This document shows positions 44,892 to 53,624 of a stretch of DNA of 63,461 nucleotides, in pieces. A program made the translations under genes and the position numbers. The DNA is from Flavobacteriales bacterium (lineage in GTDB: Bacteria; Bacteroidota; Bacteroidia; Flavobacteriales_D; Sanyastnellaceae). Each line of letters begins with the position of its first letter. The stretch's first letter is position 1. The notes beneath the pieces were generated by a model. The model saw nothing but the letters and a program-made list of their open reading frames with translations. It ran no database searches and had not been told where the DNA came from. The stretch is from assembly GCA_019694805.1 (NCBI GenBank), contig JAIBBG010000013.1:1-63461 (forward strand), written 5' to 3'.

Positions 44892-47800
44892 TCAGGCTTC
44901 TGTTTCTTCGATATTTCTCACTTTGGTCATGTAGAAGATATTCGGTTGAATACCTACCTCTTCCAATGCGTGGTATGATCTTACGTCACCAGCACGTTTG
45001 GTATTCTGCGACTTGTTGTCGTTCAAGTCACCGAACACAATCGCGTTGGTTGGACATGCTTCAGAGCAAGCTGTCTGAATCGCACCATCCATAACCATTG
45101 TTCCGTTGCGTTTTGCTTCAGTCTTACCAGCCTGAATTCTCTGCTGGCACATACTGCATTTTTCCATTACACCGCGGGTACGCACAGTAACATCCGGATT
45201 GAGAACCATACGAAGTGTTTCATCTTGAGATGGGTTCACCATAGCGAACTTATCATTCGTCACATAGTTGAACCAGTTGAATCTTCTCACTTTATATGGA
45301 CAGTTGTTTGCGCAATAACGAGTACCGATACAACGGTTGTAGGCCATGTTGTTCAATCCTTCGTTACTGTGAACTGTAGCAGCGACCGGACAAACTGTTT
45401 CGCAAGGAGCGTGGTTACAGTGTTGACACATCATTGGCATGTGAACCGTTTGTGGATTTTCCTCCGGATCTTCCATCAAACGATATGCAGCGATGGTTCC
45501 AACGTTGTTGGCCTCTTTGGTTTCTTTTAATGTCTCCTGTGCTGAAGAGAAATATCTGTCGATACGCATCCAGTGCATATCACGGTGACGAAGCACTTCA
45601 TCTTTACCTACAACAGGAACGTTATTTTCTGTGTGGCAAGCGGTGATACAAGATCCACAACCAATGCATGATGTCAAGTCGATGGTAAGTCCCCAACGGT
45701 GACCTACTCCCTCAACAGGATGATCTCTCCACAGATCCATTTCGCGAACACCTACACGGTCATTCACATCAATCTTTCCATCCTTATTGATATCGGCATG
45801 GACAGGAAGTGTGACAGCCTTATTGTAAGATGCTTCGCCTTTCTTTTTATTGGCGGCCTTCTCAGCAAGGTAAGTGCTGATGGTAGTTTCCTTCACGACA
45901 GAATCCCTACCCATCACAGTGCCATGCATCTGTGTGGTCGCAATAGAATACGTTTCCGGATTCTTTGTAATGGTTACTGAAGATGAAGAATAAATTGCGT
46001 GGCCATTTTGAACTTTGGCGAAAGGATAAGCATTGCGTCCAACAGTCTGACGCTGCTCTGTGCCTCCAACCGTTTCAGTGAGGTGGTCGCCCTTTTTACC
46101 TGTCTGGTAAGCAGCCTTACCAATTTCTTCATTGCCAGCACCGCGTCCATATCCAAGTGCGATACCGATGGTTTTGCGCTTTTGTCCTGGAGTTGGGAAT
46201 GCAGGAAGAATAATGTTTTTTCCATCTACGGTCACTGTAACTACAGATGCGCAGTCGCATTGACCGATATAAGTTTCCAGACCCATTTCACGCATATCTG
46301 CTGGCGCCATGGTCACGTAGTTGTCCCATGTAGCTTTGGTGATAGGATCAGGAGTTTCCTGAAGAATTGCGTTGTTTGCGTGGTTACCAGAACCCATGGT
46401 CACTTTTTGATAAAGTGCGAGTTCCCATTCACCTGATTTCACTGCTGAAACAGCAGCGAGTGCTTCACCCACATTCGGAGCAGCAGCTACAACAACAGGC
46501 TCAGTTTCCACTGGTGCAGGTGCTGCAGTAGTTGATTCAACGGCCGTAGGAGCTGCTGTGGCGTGTGCATCTGCAGCGTGTCCTTCAGCAGGTGCGGAAA
46601 CCATCGGAACGACAACAGCTGCAGCAGCTGCGGTCAATGTTCCGTTGTGAACCGCCATATTCCAGTTCATGTCAGACTTCATCATGGTCGGAGTGTATCC
46701 GCCGTTATGCGTCTGACGCATGTAATCATAATAAGTGGTGGTCTGACCAGCCCAATTCAACAATGACTCCTGAGCATAACGCGATGCATAGAGAGGATTG
46801 ATGGTTGGCTGAGCAAGATCCGTTCTTCCTGCGAATGGAGTGTAATCATTCCAAGATTCCAAATAGTGATGATCAGGAGCCATGTATGTGCAACGGCTTC
46901 CAGTTTCATCTGCGAATAGGTTGAATGAAACAGAAGTTTTCACTTTTGCAAGTCCGCTAACAAACTTGTCCGCTTCATACCACGAATATGCAGGATTGCA
47001 ACCATAAACGATGAGTGCACCTACAGAACCCGCATTCATTTCTTCAACAAGCGATTGCATAGCTGCGTCGTCACCGTTGAATAAATTGACTGTATTTTTA
47101 GTATCGACAGTCGAACCTTCGTTACCCAGTGCTTTGTTGATGGCCGCGACAATGGTCTGAACGTTTAGATCATTGCTTCCGGCGATAACCAAAGAAGCTC
47201 CTTTGTTTGAAAGCAAATCGTCGGCAGCACTCTTAATGGCAGTATCGGCACCTTCAACAGAAATTGGCGCTCCGCCGGTCACCGCAGCGTATAATGCGGC
47301 TGCAACCAAACCTTCTTGAGAAGGCTTAACTGGAGTTCTCACATCGCTGTTTGTGCCGGTCAAAGACATGAGACTTTCAAACTGATAATGCTTGCTCATC
47401 CACTCGCCTTCAGGGCGACGTGTAGCAGCATACTGGCCAGCAAATGCAGCAGGCATCAGCCAAGTACCCAGAAAATCAGCAGCAATGCTGACAATGGTTT
47501 TTGCTTTGCTGAAATCATAATTCGGGATGCTTCCGCCATTGGCTTTGCGCAATCCAGAATAAGAAACAGCATCATATTGAATATGCTTTACCTTACCGGC
47601 AAAGGCATTACTAAAATCATTGATTGCACGTTTTGTGCTTGGAGAAATGATGGTTCCGGAAACGATTCTGATAGAAGGAGCAGAAGTGAGTGCCGCCTTC
47701 ATTTCATTGTCCAGATCTGCCCAGGTGATAGAAGCTTTGCCCTTCATAGGTCCTTGAAGGCGTGCGCTATCATAGAGACCCAAAACCGAAGCATTCATTC

Positions 47801-48209
47801 TCGAGTTCAAAGCACCTTTCGCGATACCGAACTCCTTATTCCCTTTGATGAAAATCGGACGACCTTCACGTGTTTTCACGAGAAGATTTCCATAGTCACT
47901 TCCATCGTAATATGTTGTTGCATAGAAATTGGCAACACCAGGAGTGATTTCTTCCGGTTTCACCACATAAGGGATAGACTTCACTACAGGAGTTTCGCAA
48001 GCTGAGAGCGTCGCTGCAGCTATGCTGAATCCCATAAACTTAAGGAAATCCCTTCTGCCGGTGTTGGTTTCATCCAGTTTCCCACTGGTTAAAAACTGCT
48101 CAACCGATTGGTCGTTTGAACGCGAAAACTCAGTAGAGAGTGCTTCCTGAGACGCTGTTGTGTTTTGCAACTCGTCTACGCTCGTCCAGTATTTCTTATT
48201 TATTCCCAT
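44892..48209 (-). CDS. actB: Alternative complex III subunit ActB (molybdopterin-fold and ferredoxin subunit)
   Basis: About 1,105 residues. It starts MGINKKYWTSVDEL. A twin-arginine lipoprotein signal (RRDFLKFMGFSIAAATLSAC; RR at 52-53, Cys71) is followed by a catalytically empty molybdopterin-oxidoreductase fold. A ferredoxin domain near the C-terminus has cysteine motifs CIGCGSCITACH, CQHCNHAPCETVCP, CIGTRYCANNCPYK and CSMCQQRI plus CSEACP, for several Fe-S clusters. Two unusual inserts are visible: an Ala/Pro/Glu-rich stretch (about residues 525-590) and an EF-hand/dockerin-like loop DINKDGKIDVND (about 806-817) just before the first Fe-S motif. The start at 48209 is the family-typical one; an earlier ATG at 48248 overlaps actA. 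actC follows after 18 bp. Confidence 0.95.
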   Translation of the reverse strand: MGINKKYWTSVDELQNTTASQEALSTEFSRSNDQSVEQFLTSGKLDETNTGRRDFLKFMGFSIAAATLSACETPVVKSIPYVVKPEEITPGVANFYATTYYDGSDYGNLLVKTREGRPIFIKGNKEFGIAKGALNSRMNASVLGLYDSARLQGPMKGKASITWADLDNEMKAALTSAPSIRIVSGTIISPSTKRAINDFSNAFAGKVKHIQYDAVSYSGLRKANGGSIPNYDFSKAKTIVSIAADFLGTWLMPAAFAGQYAATRRPEGEWMSKHYQFESLMSLTGTNSDVRTPVKPSQEGLVAAALYAAVTGGAPISVEGADTAIKSAADDLLSNKGASLVIAGSNDLNVQTIVAAINKALGNEGSTVDTKNTVNLFNGDDAAMQSLVEEMNAGSVGALIVYGCNPAYSWYEADKFVSGLAKVKTSVSFNLFADETGSRCTYMAPDHHYLESWNDYTPFAGRTDLAQPTINPLYASRYAQESLLNWAGQTTTYYDYMRQTHNGGYTPTMMKSDMNWNMAVHNGTLTAAAAAVVVPMVSAPAEGHAADAHATAAPTAVESTTAAPAPVETEPVVVAAAPNVGEALAAVSAVKSGEWELALYQKVTMGSGNHANNAILQETPDPITKATWDNYVTMAPADMREMGLETYIGQCDCASVVTVTVDGKNIILPAFPTPGQKRKTIGIALGYGRGAGNEEIGKAAYQTGKKGDHLTETVGGTEQRQTVGRNAYPFAKVQNGHAIYSSSSVTITKNPETYSIATTQMHGTVMGRDSVVKETTISTYLAEKAANKKKGEASYNKAVTLPVHADINKDGKIDVNDRVGVREMDLWRDHPVEGVGHRWGLTIDLTSCIGCGSCITACHTENNVPVVGKDEVLRHRDMHWMRIDRYFSSAQETLKETKEANNVGTIAAYRLMEDPEENPQTVHMPMMCQHCNHAPCETVCPVAATVHSNEGLNNMAYNRCIGTRYCANNCPYKVRRFNWFNYVTNDKFAMVNPSQDETLRMVLNPDVTVRTRGVMEKCSMCQQRIQAGKTEAKRNGTMVMDGAIQTACSEACPTNAIVFGDLNDNKSQNTKRAGDVRSYHALEEVGIQPNIFYMTKVRNIEETEA

Positions 48210-48235
48210 GGAGCTTAGTCCGTGATTTCTATTGA

Positions 48236-49624
48236 TTAATAATGACATTTACCGCATTCCCAACCGCCGAGTTCACGGACGGTGGCTTCACCATCTTCCA
48301 TGATGTCGCGCAGAGTGCGCAGACCAACTTCAGATGATTTATAGCGTTCGTGCATTTCCTGATAGTATCCGTTGCTATTGAGGTCAACTTCTTTTTTGTT
48401 GTGACACTCGAGGCACCAACCCATTGTGAATGGACGCTTTTCGAGTTTGATCAAACCAACCAGATCTTCCTGACCGTTGATTTCCTCCGCTGTTGGCACA
48501 TGTCCTACAGTATACATATTCTGCGGACCGTGGCAGTTCTTACAATCGATTTTTCCCACTGACACGTGAGTCGAGTGATTGAAGTTCACGTGGTCAGGCA
48601 TATTGTTCACCTTCACCCATTCGATTGGCTTTTGCTGGTAGTCTGATTTATAGGTACCAGTAGCAGGGTCGAAACCAATAGCGTCGTAAATCTTAGCAAT
48701 TTCTTTTTCACCAGTAATGGTGCCTTTCTTCACGCCTTTGTGACAATTCATGCAGACGTTTGCGGAAGGAATACCTGCGTGACGAGATTTAGAAGCTCCG
48801 CTATGGCAATATTGACAATCGATTTCATTCTGACAATTGTGTACTGCGTGTGAAAACCAAATTGGTTGATCAGGAGTGTATCCATCATAAACACCGATAT
48901 CCATCAGCGCGCGGTAGCCCACGACTGTGAAATAACAGAAGAGGAAGAGACCAATGACAGAAACAAATTTCTTATTGTTCCACATCCACGCTTTGGCTTC
49001 TGCCCAATATGTTCTTTCTTGAATTGGAGCCAAACCTTCACGTTCATTGATAGCGTTTTTAAGTGAGCGAGAAATATTCGCTGCCGTTACACCTATGATA
49101 GCGAGGATAGCGCCAACGATGATGAACCAAATGGTACCATCACTTTCTTCATTGGCAGATTTCACCTTATTGATATCCTCGAGCGTGAGACACTGTGGAC
49201 CTGCAGGTTTATTCGGATCACCACCGCCACCAGGAGGGCCAGCTTTCACATAGGCCAAAATGTCCTTGATTTCTGCTTCGGTAACAGCCTGGTTGGCCAT
49301 CCATCCGAATGTGCCGACATACTTGTCGACAAGTCCTTTGATGTACGGATCACCGGATGCTGCCGCTGCCTGCGGATTTTGAATCCACTTCACGATGAGG
49401 GCATCCTTCCCCTTCCAACGGACATCAATGTCCTTCAGGCCGGGAGCCGCCAGAACTTCATCTGTGATCTTGTGACAGGCTGCACAATTTGCTTTGAAAA
49501 GTGATTCACCCTTCGCTGCGTCACCACCCTCAAAAACTCCTGCAAAGGAGTTGAAAGTGAACAACATGACCAGCGAAAACGAGAGAAATATTCGGTTGGT
49601 TAAACTTGCTGAAAGCCGCTTCAT
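48236..49624 (-). CDS. actA: Alternative complex III subunit ActA, multihaem cytochrome c
   Basis: About 462 residues, first gene of the respiratory operon. After a signal peptide comes a monohaem cytochrome c domain (CAACHKIT). A glycine-rich linker and a pair of membrane helices follow (TIWFIIVGAILAIIGVTAAN and VSVIGLFLFCYFTVVGYRAL). The pentahaem domain has CQYCH, CMNCH, CKNCH, CLECH and CGKCH motifs. In total six CXXCH sites are present; the core five match ActA, and the sixth lies in the N-terminal extension. The protein relays electrons from the quinol site toward ActE at the periplasmic side. The ATG at 49624 starts the signal peptide; a GTG 18 bp earlier is less likely. actB starts 27 bp after its stop. 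Confidence 0.95.
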   Translation of the reverse strand: MKRLSASLTNRIFLSFSLVMLFTFNSFAGVFEGGDAAKGESLFKANCAACHKITDEVLAAPGLKDIDVRWKGKDALIVKWIQNPQAAAASGDPYIKGLVDKYVGTFGWMANQAVTEAEIKDILAYVKAGPPGGGGDPNKPAGPQCLTLEDINKVKSANEESDGTIWFIIVGAILAIIGVTAANISRSLKNAINEREGLAPIQERTYWAEAKAWMWNNKKFVSVIGLFLFCYFTVVGYRALMDIGVYDGYTPDQPIWFSHAVHNCQNEIDCQYCHSGASKSRHAGIPSANVCMNCHKGVKKGTITGEKEIAKIYDAIGFDPATGTYKSDYQQKPIEWVKVNNMPDHVNFNHSTHVSVGKIDCKNCHGPQNMYTVGHVPTAEEINGQEDLVGLIKLEKRPFTMGWCLECHNKKEVDLNSNGYYQEMHERYKSSEVGLRTLRDIMEDGEATVRELGGWECGKCHY

Positions 49625-49664
49625 TACTGATGTTTTATGCACAAAGGCAGGTTTGAACGCGCGG

Positions 49665-49672
49665 CAAATTTA
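49665..49672 (-). promoter_or_regulatory. Putative -7 element of the act-cox operon
   Basis: Minus-strand TAAATTTG matches TAnnTTTG, 41 bp upstream of the actA ATG. No clear TTTG lies at the -33 distance, so this is a candidate only. Confidence 0.4.
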
Positions 49673-49865
49673 TACGCCTATAGCCATTGACATCTTCATG
49701 ACAAAAAGATTGTTAACAATTTAAAATGGTTCTAAATAAGAATTAAAAATGATGACTTCAAGATCACTTTAAATAAACCCTCACAAACGATTGAAAGGCA
49801 TGGTTTTTAGAGTAGAAAATCAACCAAATGAAATTTGTTAAAATGACAATTACCCAAGAAAGAAC

Positions 49866-49873
49866 TACTTTTG
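49866..49873 (+). promoter_or_regulatory. Putative -7 element of the SPOR-domain gene
   Basis: TACTTTTG matches the -7 consensus 21 bp before the ATG at 49894. A TTTG at 49834-49837 is too far (28-bp spacing) to be a good -33 box. If real, the promoter lies inside the 5' extension and supports the start at 49894. Confidence 0.33.
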
Positions 49874-49893
49874 ACCCACATCCTTTTCGCTAT

Positions 49894-50379
49894 ATGAGAA
49901 ACATCATTCTTCTCACCATCATTCTCCTCGGCATTAGTCATTCGGTTTTTTCGCAGAACGATTCGTTAAAAAGCGCATTGGGAAAATTGGGTAAATCCCC
50001 AGTAGAAGGCGCTATCAAATCTGAGACTCCCAATCAGAACGTGGGTACACCGGGAAAAGTGGATGTGAAAGCAGACTCATCTATTGTCAATCTCGAAAAA
50101 GGCAGCAGAAAATTCAAAGAAACCAAAGGATATCGCATCCAAATATTTTTAGGATCGGTGGATCAAGCGAAAGTTGAACGCAACAAGTATTTGTCACTCG
50201 GTCTTCCCTATTCCATTTATTCCAAACAAATTGTTCCAGAGCAAGCATTACAGATAGGCGATTTCATCAATCGCATGGAAATGGAGAAACATCTCAAAAT
50301 CATAGAAAAGCATTATCCGAAGGCTTTTGGCGTGGTCTCATTTATTGAACCACCAAAATTCAGTCAGGTCAAAAGGTAG
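49894..50379 (+). CDS. Exported SPOR-domain protein
   Basis: About 161 residues. A signal peptide (MRNIILLTIILLGISHSVFS) precedes a low-complexity linker (about 22-85) and a C-terminal SPOR-like domain (KGYRIQIFLGSVDQAKVERN ... PYSIYSKQIVPEQALQIGDF ... LKIIEKHYPKAFGVVSFIEP). SPOR domains bind denuded peptidoglycan strands at division sites. No lipobox is present, so the protein is probably periplasmic. The ATG at 49894 is chosen over 49828 because it starts the signal peptide. It is divergent from actA with 269 bp between the starts and lies 54 bp upstream of hmgA. Confidence 0.8.
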   Translation: MRNIILLTIILLGISHSVFSQNDSLKSALGKLGKSPVEGAIKSETPNQNVGTPGKVDVKADSSIVNLEKGSRKFKETKGYRIQIFLGSVDQAKVERNKYLSLGLPYSIYSKQIVPEQALQIGDFINRMEMEKHLKIIEKHYPKAFGVVSFIEPPKFSQVKR

Positions 50380-50406
50380 TTTCAGCTGAAGGATTGCTGA
50401 ATGACT

Positions 50407-50414
50407 TAATTTTG
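50407..50414 (+). promoter_or_regulatory. Putative -7 element of hmgA
   Basis: TAATTTTG matches TAnnTTTG 19 bp before the hmgA ATG at 50434. The -33 region does not show TTTG at the expected place. Confidence 0.42.
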
Positions 50415-50433
50415 CCAGACAACCACGTACATC

Positions 50434-51591
50434 ATGCCGATCTATCATCAATTGGGGAATATCCCACATAAAAGACACACTGTCTTTGAAAAACCATCTG
50501 GCGGACTTTATTACGAGCAATTATTTGGCACTGAAGGCTTTCATGGTATGAGCTCGCTTCTTTATCACGTTCACCGGCCAACGATGATTAGCAATATCCG
50601 ACCAGCTGTTGATGTAGCACCCAAGGCGGCAGTGGACAGAAATATCACGCCGATGATGCTCAAAGGATGGGATGTTTTGCCCACGAACGATTTTTTGGAA
50701 AGTCGGATCCACGTGATGTTCAATAACGATCTCAACATTACGTTGTCGGCACCACAACAAAGTGTTACCAGTTATTTTTATAAGAATGCCGATGCCGATG
50801 AAATGATTTTCGTGCACAAGGGTAGTGGAGTTCTCAAAACATTTCTCGGCAATATCAAATTTGGATATGGAGACTATTTGGTCATTCCAAGGGGTATGAT
50901 TTATCAAATCCATTTTGATCAGGCCGACAACAGACTATTCATTGTTGAGTCATTTTCACCAATAGTGACTCCGCATCGCTACCGCAATAACTTTGGACAA
51001 TTGCTGGAGCACTCGCCCTTCTGTGAACGAGACATCAGAAGGCCTTCGGACCTTGAAACTTTTGATCAGAAAGGGGAATTCATTATTAAGATTAGAAAAC
51101 AAAATGTATTGCATGAAGTTGTTTATGCTTCGCATCCGTTTGATGTGATTGGATGGGATGGATACAATTATCCTTATGCGTTTTCCATCCATGATTTTGA
51201 GCCCATCACTGGACGAGTTCATCAACCGCCACCAGTGCATCAAACATTTGAAGCACACAATTTCGTGGTTTGTTCTTTTTGTCCACGACTTTACGATTAT
51301 CATCCGAAAAGCATACCAGCACCATATAACCACAGCAACATTGACAGTGATGAAGTGCTTTATTATGTAGATGGCGATTTCATGAGCCGTAATCATGTAG
51401 ATAAAGGTTATATTTCATTGCATCCTGGTGGTATTCCGCATGGTCCGCATCCTGGAGCTTATGAAAGAAGCATTGGTCAGAAGGAAACAGGTGAACTTGC
51501 AGTCATGGTAGACACATTCAGGCCATTGATGCTTACGCAAGCCGCATTGGATCTTTCTGATGGCACCTATAAAACTTCATGGCTGGAATGA
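50434..51591 (+). CDS. hmgA: Homogentisate 1,2-dioxygenase
   Basis: Opens the ring of homogentisate to maleylacetoacetate in tyrosine and phenylalanine degradation; iron(II)-dependent and cytosolic. The 385-residue protein has the cupin core with SDEVLYYVDGDF and the metal-ligand stretch SLHPGGIPHGPHPGAYERS, plus the early GVLKTFLGNIKFGYGDYLVI. It matches the shorter bacterial form of the enzyme in length and motif. The 3' end overlaps the start of a FkbM-type methyltransferase gene, and hppD, which makes homogentisate, follows. The later enzymes (maleylacetoacetate isomerase, fumarylacetoacetase) are not in this window. Confidence 0.95.
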   Translation: MPIYHQLGNIPHKRHTVFEKPSGGLYYEQLFGTEGFHGMSSLLYHVHRPTMISNIRPAVDVAPKAAVDRNITPMMLKGWDVLPTNDFLESRIHVMFNNDLNITLSAPQQSVTSYFYKNADADEMIFVHKGSGVLKTFLGNIKFGYGDYLVIPRGMIYQIHFDQADNRLFIVESFSPIVTPHRYRNNFGQLLEHSPFCERDIRRPSDLETFDQKGEFIIKIRKQNVLHEVVYASHPFDVIGWDGYNYPYAFSIHDFEPITGRVHQPPPVHQTFEAHNFVVCSFCPRLYDYHPKSIPAPYNHSNIDSDEVLYYVDGDFMSRNHVDKGYISLHPGGIPHGPHPGAYERSIGQKETGELAVMVDTFRPLMLTQAALDLSDGTYKTSWLE

Positions 51592-52322
51592 CTGCGGGAG
51601 AAAGAATAGTAAAAAAGTTTCTGCAAAATTTCGGCATTTTGATCCGCAAGTACACGCCTGGGTCAAGCGAGGAATTGAGGAGAACCAAATTATTTGCGCA
51701 TCATAACATCAACCTTGTGTTTGACATAGGCGCCAACAAAGGGCAATATGCACAAGGCATAATGGACAATGGCTATAGAGGAAGAATTGTTTCTTTTGAG
51801 CCATTAAGTGAAGCACAACGACATCTTCAACAAGTATCGGCCAAACACGACAATTGGTCCATAGCGGAACGCTGTGCAGTAGGGAGTTCGGCGGGTACTG
51901 CAACCATACATATTGCTGCCAATTCTGTGAGCAGTACATTAAGTCAAATGCTCTCAAGTCACACAGAAGGCGCACCTGAATCAGCAATTGTTTCCAGCGA
52001 AAATGTACAAGTTGAAACGCTGGATGATCTATCAGAAAAATACCTACATAAGGATGACCGATTATTCATCAAAATAGATGTTGAAGGATTTGAAGAAGAA
52101 GTTTTGAAAGGAGGTCAAAACACGTTGTCAAAAGCAATTGGAGTTGAAATGGAAATTTCCATTGTCCCCTTATACGAGAAGCAGAAATTTCTTCTCCCAG
52201 AAGTTTTGAAATACATGGAAGAAAAAGGTTTTACGTTGGTGAGCATCAATACCGGCTTTACAGATTTCAAAACCGGAGAAGTGCTTCAATGCAACGGAAT
52301 ATTTTTTAGAAAAGACAAATAA
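51588..52322 (+). CDS. FkbM-family methyltransferase
   Basis: About 244 residues. A SAM-dependent methyltransferase of the FkbM type, with the SAM-binding motif LVFDIGANKGQYAQGIMDNG, the Glu-containing RIVSFEPLSEAQ, and the late acidic motif FIKIDVEGFEEEVLKGG. FkbM enzymes usually methylate hydroxyl groups of sugars or polyketides; the substrate here is unknown. The start at 51588 gives a 4-bp ATGA overlap with hmgA; an ATG at 51579 would overlap by 13 bp. It sits between hmgA and hppD on the same strand, which is an unusual partner for tyrosine catabolism. Confidence 0.88.
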   Translation: MTAGERIVKKFLQNFGILIRKYTPGSSEELRRTKLFAHHNINLVFDIGANKGQYAQGIMDNGYRGRIVSFEPLSEAQRHLQQVSAKHDNWSIAERCAVGSSAGTATIHIAANSVSSTLSQMLSSHTEGAPESAIVSSENVQVETLDDLSEKYLHKDDRLFIKIDVEGFEEEVLKGGQNTLSKAIGVEMEISIVPLYEKQKFLLPEVLKYMEEKGFTLVSINTGFTDFKTGEVLQCNGIFFRKDK

Positions 52323-52344
52323 CATTTCCAGCCGGTCAGTACAA

Positions 52345-52375
52345 TTTGTTCGGCTCGAAAAAAATCGCAACTTTG
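52345..52375 (+). promoter_or_regulatory. Likely promoter of hppD
   Basis: TTTG at 52345-52348, 19-bp spacer, CAACTTTG at 52368-52375 (one mismatch to TAnnTTTG). Transcription would start near 52382, about 13 bp before the ATG. It suggests hppD can be expressed independently of hmgA. Confidence 0.55.
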
Positions 52376-52394
52376 CGAGACAATACACCACGAA

Positions 52395-53534
52395 ATGACA
52401 ACAGACACCACATCACTTCAGCTTGAAAAAGTAGTTGAAGGAGCCGAAGATTTTTTACCACTTCTCGGAACGGACCACGTAGAGCTTTACGTTGGCAACG
52501 CCAAACAAGCGGCGCATTATTACATCAGCGCATGGGGATTTCAACCAATGGCATATTGCGGTCTTGAAACTGGCGTGAAAGACCGTGTTTCATATGTGGT
52601 CCAACAAGATAAAATTCGACTCGTACTTACATCACCACTCGTGCCTGGGGGACCAATCAATGAGCACATTAATAAACATGGGGATGGTGTAAAGGTTGTT
52701 GCACTTTGGGTCGATGACGCCACCAAAAGCTGGCAAGAAACAACTTCGCGAGGCGGAGAAAGCTGTATGTCGCCCGAAGTAAGAGAAGACAAGGACGGCC
52801 GTGTTGTACTTTCAGGCATTCATACCTATGGTGAAACGCTTCACATCTTTGTTGAGCGAAAAGACTATCATGGAGTATTCCTTCCGGGTTATCGCGTTTG
52901 GAATCCAGAATACAAAGCATCTGAAGTAGGTTTGAAATATATCGACCACATGGTAGGCAATGTGGGTTGGAATGAGATGAATAAGTGGTGTGAGTTCTAT
53001 GCGAAAGTCATGGGGTTTGCGCAACTTGTTTCATTTGATGACAAGGACATCAGTACAGAATACACTGCATTGATGAGCAAAGTGATGAGCAATGGCAACG
53101 GTCGTATCAAGTTCCCTATCAACGAGCCAGCAACGGGCAGAAAAAAATCACAGATTGAAGAGTACATTGATTTTTACAATGGTGCAGGTGTGCAGCACAT
53201 TGCTGTTGCAACCGATAACATTGTAGAAACAGTGACAGCTCTCAAATCACGCGGCGTTGAATTTCTTTATGTTCCGGAAAATTATTACGATGACATTCTA
53301 GATCGTGTTGGAAAAATTGATGAAGATCTCGCACCACTGAAAGCGCTGGGAATTCTCATCGATAAAGATGATGAAGGCTATTTGCTCCAGCTGTTTACCA
53401 AACCGGTTCTGGACAGACCAACGATGTTCTTCGAAATCATTCAAAGAAAGGGAGCAAAAAGTTTTGGAAAGGGAAATTTCAAAGCGCTTTTTGAGGCGAT
53501 TGAAAGAGAACAAGAAGCAAGAGGAACACTATGA
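52395..53534 (+). CDS. hppD: 4-hydroxyphenylpyruvate dioxygenase
   Basis: Converts 4-hydroxyphenylpyruvate to homogentisate, the reaction just before hmgA in tyrosine catabolism; iron(II)-dependent. The 379-residue protein has two vicinal-oxygen-chelate modules. The iron ligands can be placed: His185 in KYIDHMVGNV, His268 in GVQHIAVAT, and Glu347 in MFFEIIQRKG. The C-terminal helix (KGNFKALFEAIEREQEARGT) that closes over the active site is present. A promoter-like element lies just upstream and a strong terminator just downstream, so it may form its own transcript as well as read through from hmgA. Confidence 0.97.
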   Translation: MTTDTTSLQLEKVVEGAEDFLPLLGTDHVELYVGNAKQAAHYYISAWGFQPMAYCGLETGVKDRVSYVVQQDKIRLVLTSPLVPGGPINEHINKHGDGVKVVALWVDDATKSWQETTSRGGESCMSPEVREDKDGRVVLSGIHTYGETLHIFVERKDYHGVFLPGYRVWNPEYKASEVGLKYIDHMVGNVGWNEMNKWCEFYAKVMGFAQLVSFDDKDISTEYTALMSKVMSNGNGRIKFPINEPATGRKKSQIEEYIDFYNGAGVQHIAVATDNIVETVTALKSRGVEFLYVPENYYDDILDRVGKIDEDLAPLKALGILIDKDDEGYLLQLFTKPVLDRPTMFFEIIQRKGAKSFGKGNFKALFEAIEREQEARGTL

Positions 53535-53556
53535 TTTGTTTTCATAGAAATATGGG

Positions 53557-53589
53557 CAGCGACAAGGAAACTTGTCGCTGTCTTTTTTT
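53557..53589 (+). terminator. Rho-independent terminator after hppD
   Basis: 10-bp stem CAGCGACAAG / CTTGTCGCTG with a GAAA tetraloop, followed by TC and seven T. It lies 22 bp after the hppD stop. Confidence 0.95.
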
Positions 53590-53624
53590 ATCGGAATCAA
53601 CCACAAGACTCACAAGATCTCATT

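Noticed and set aside
47316..48005. Plus-strand open frame of about 229 codons inside actB
   Set aside because: It lies entirely within a well-recognised ActB coding region and has atypical composition; it is an antisense shadow.
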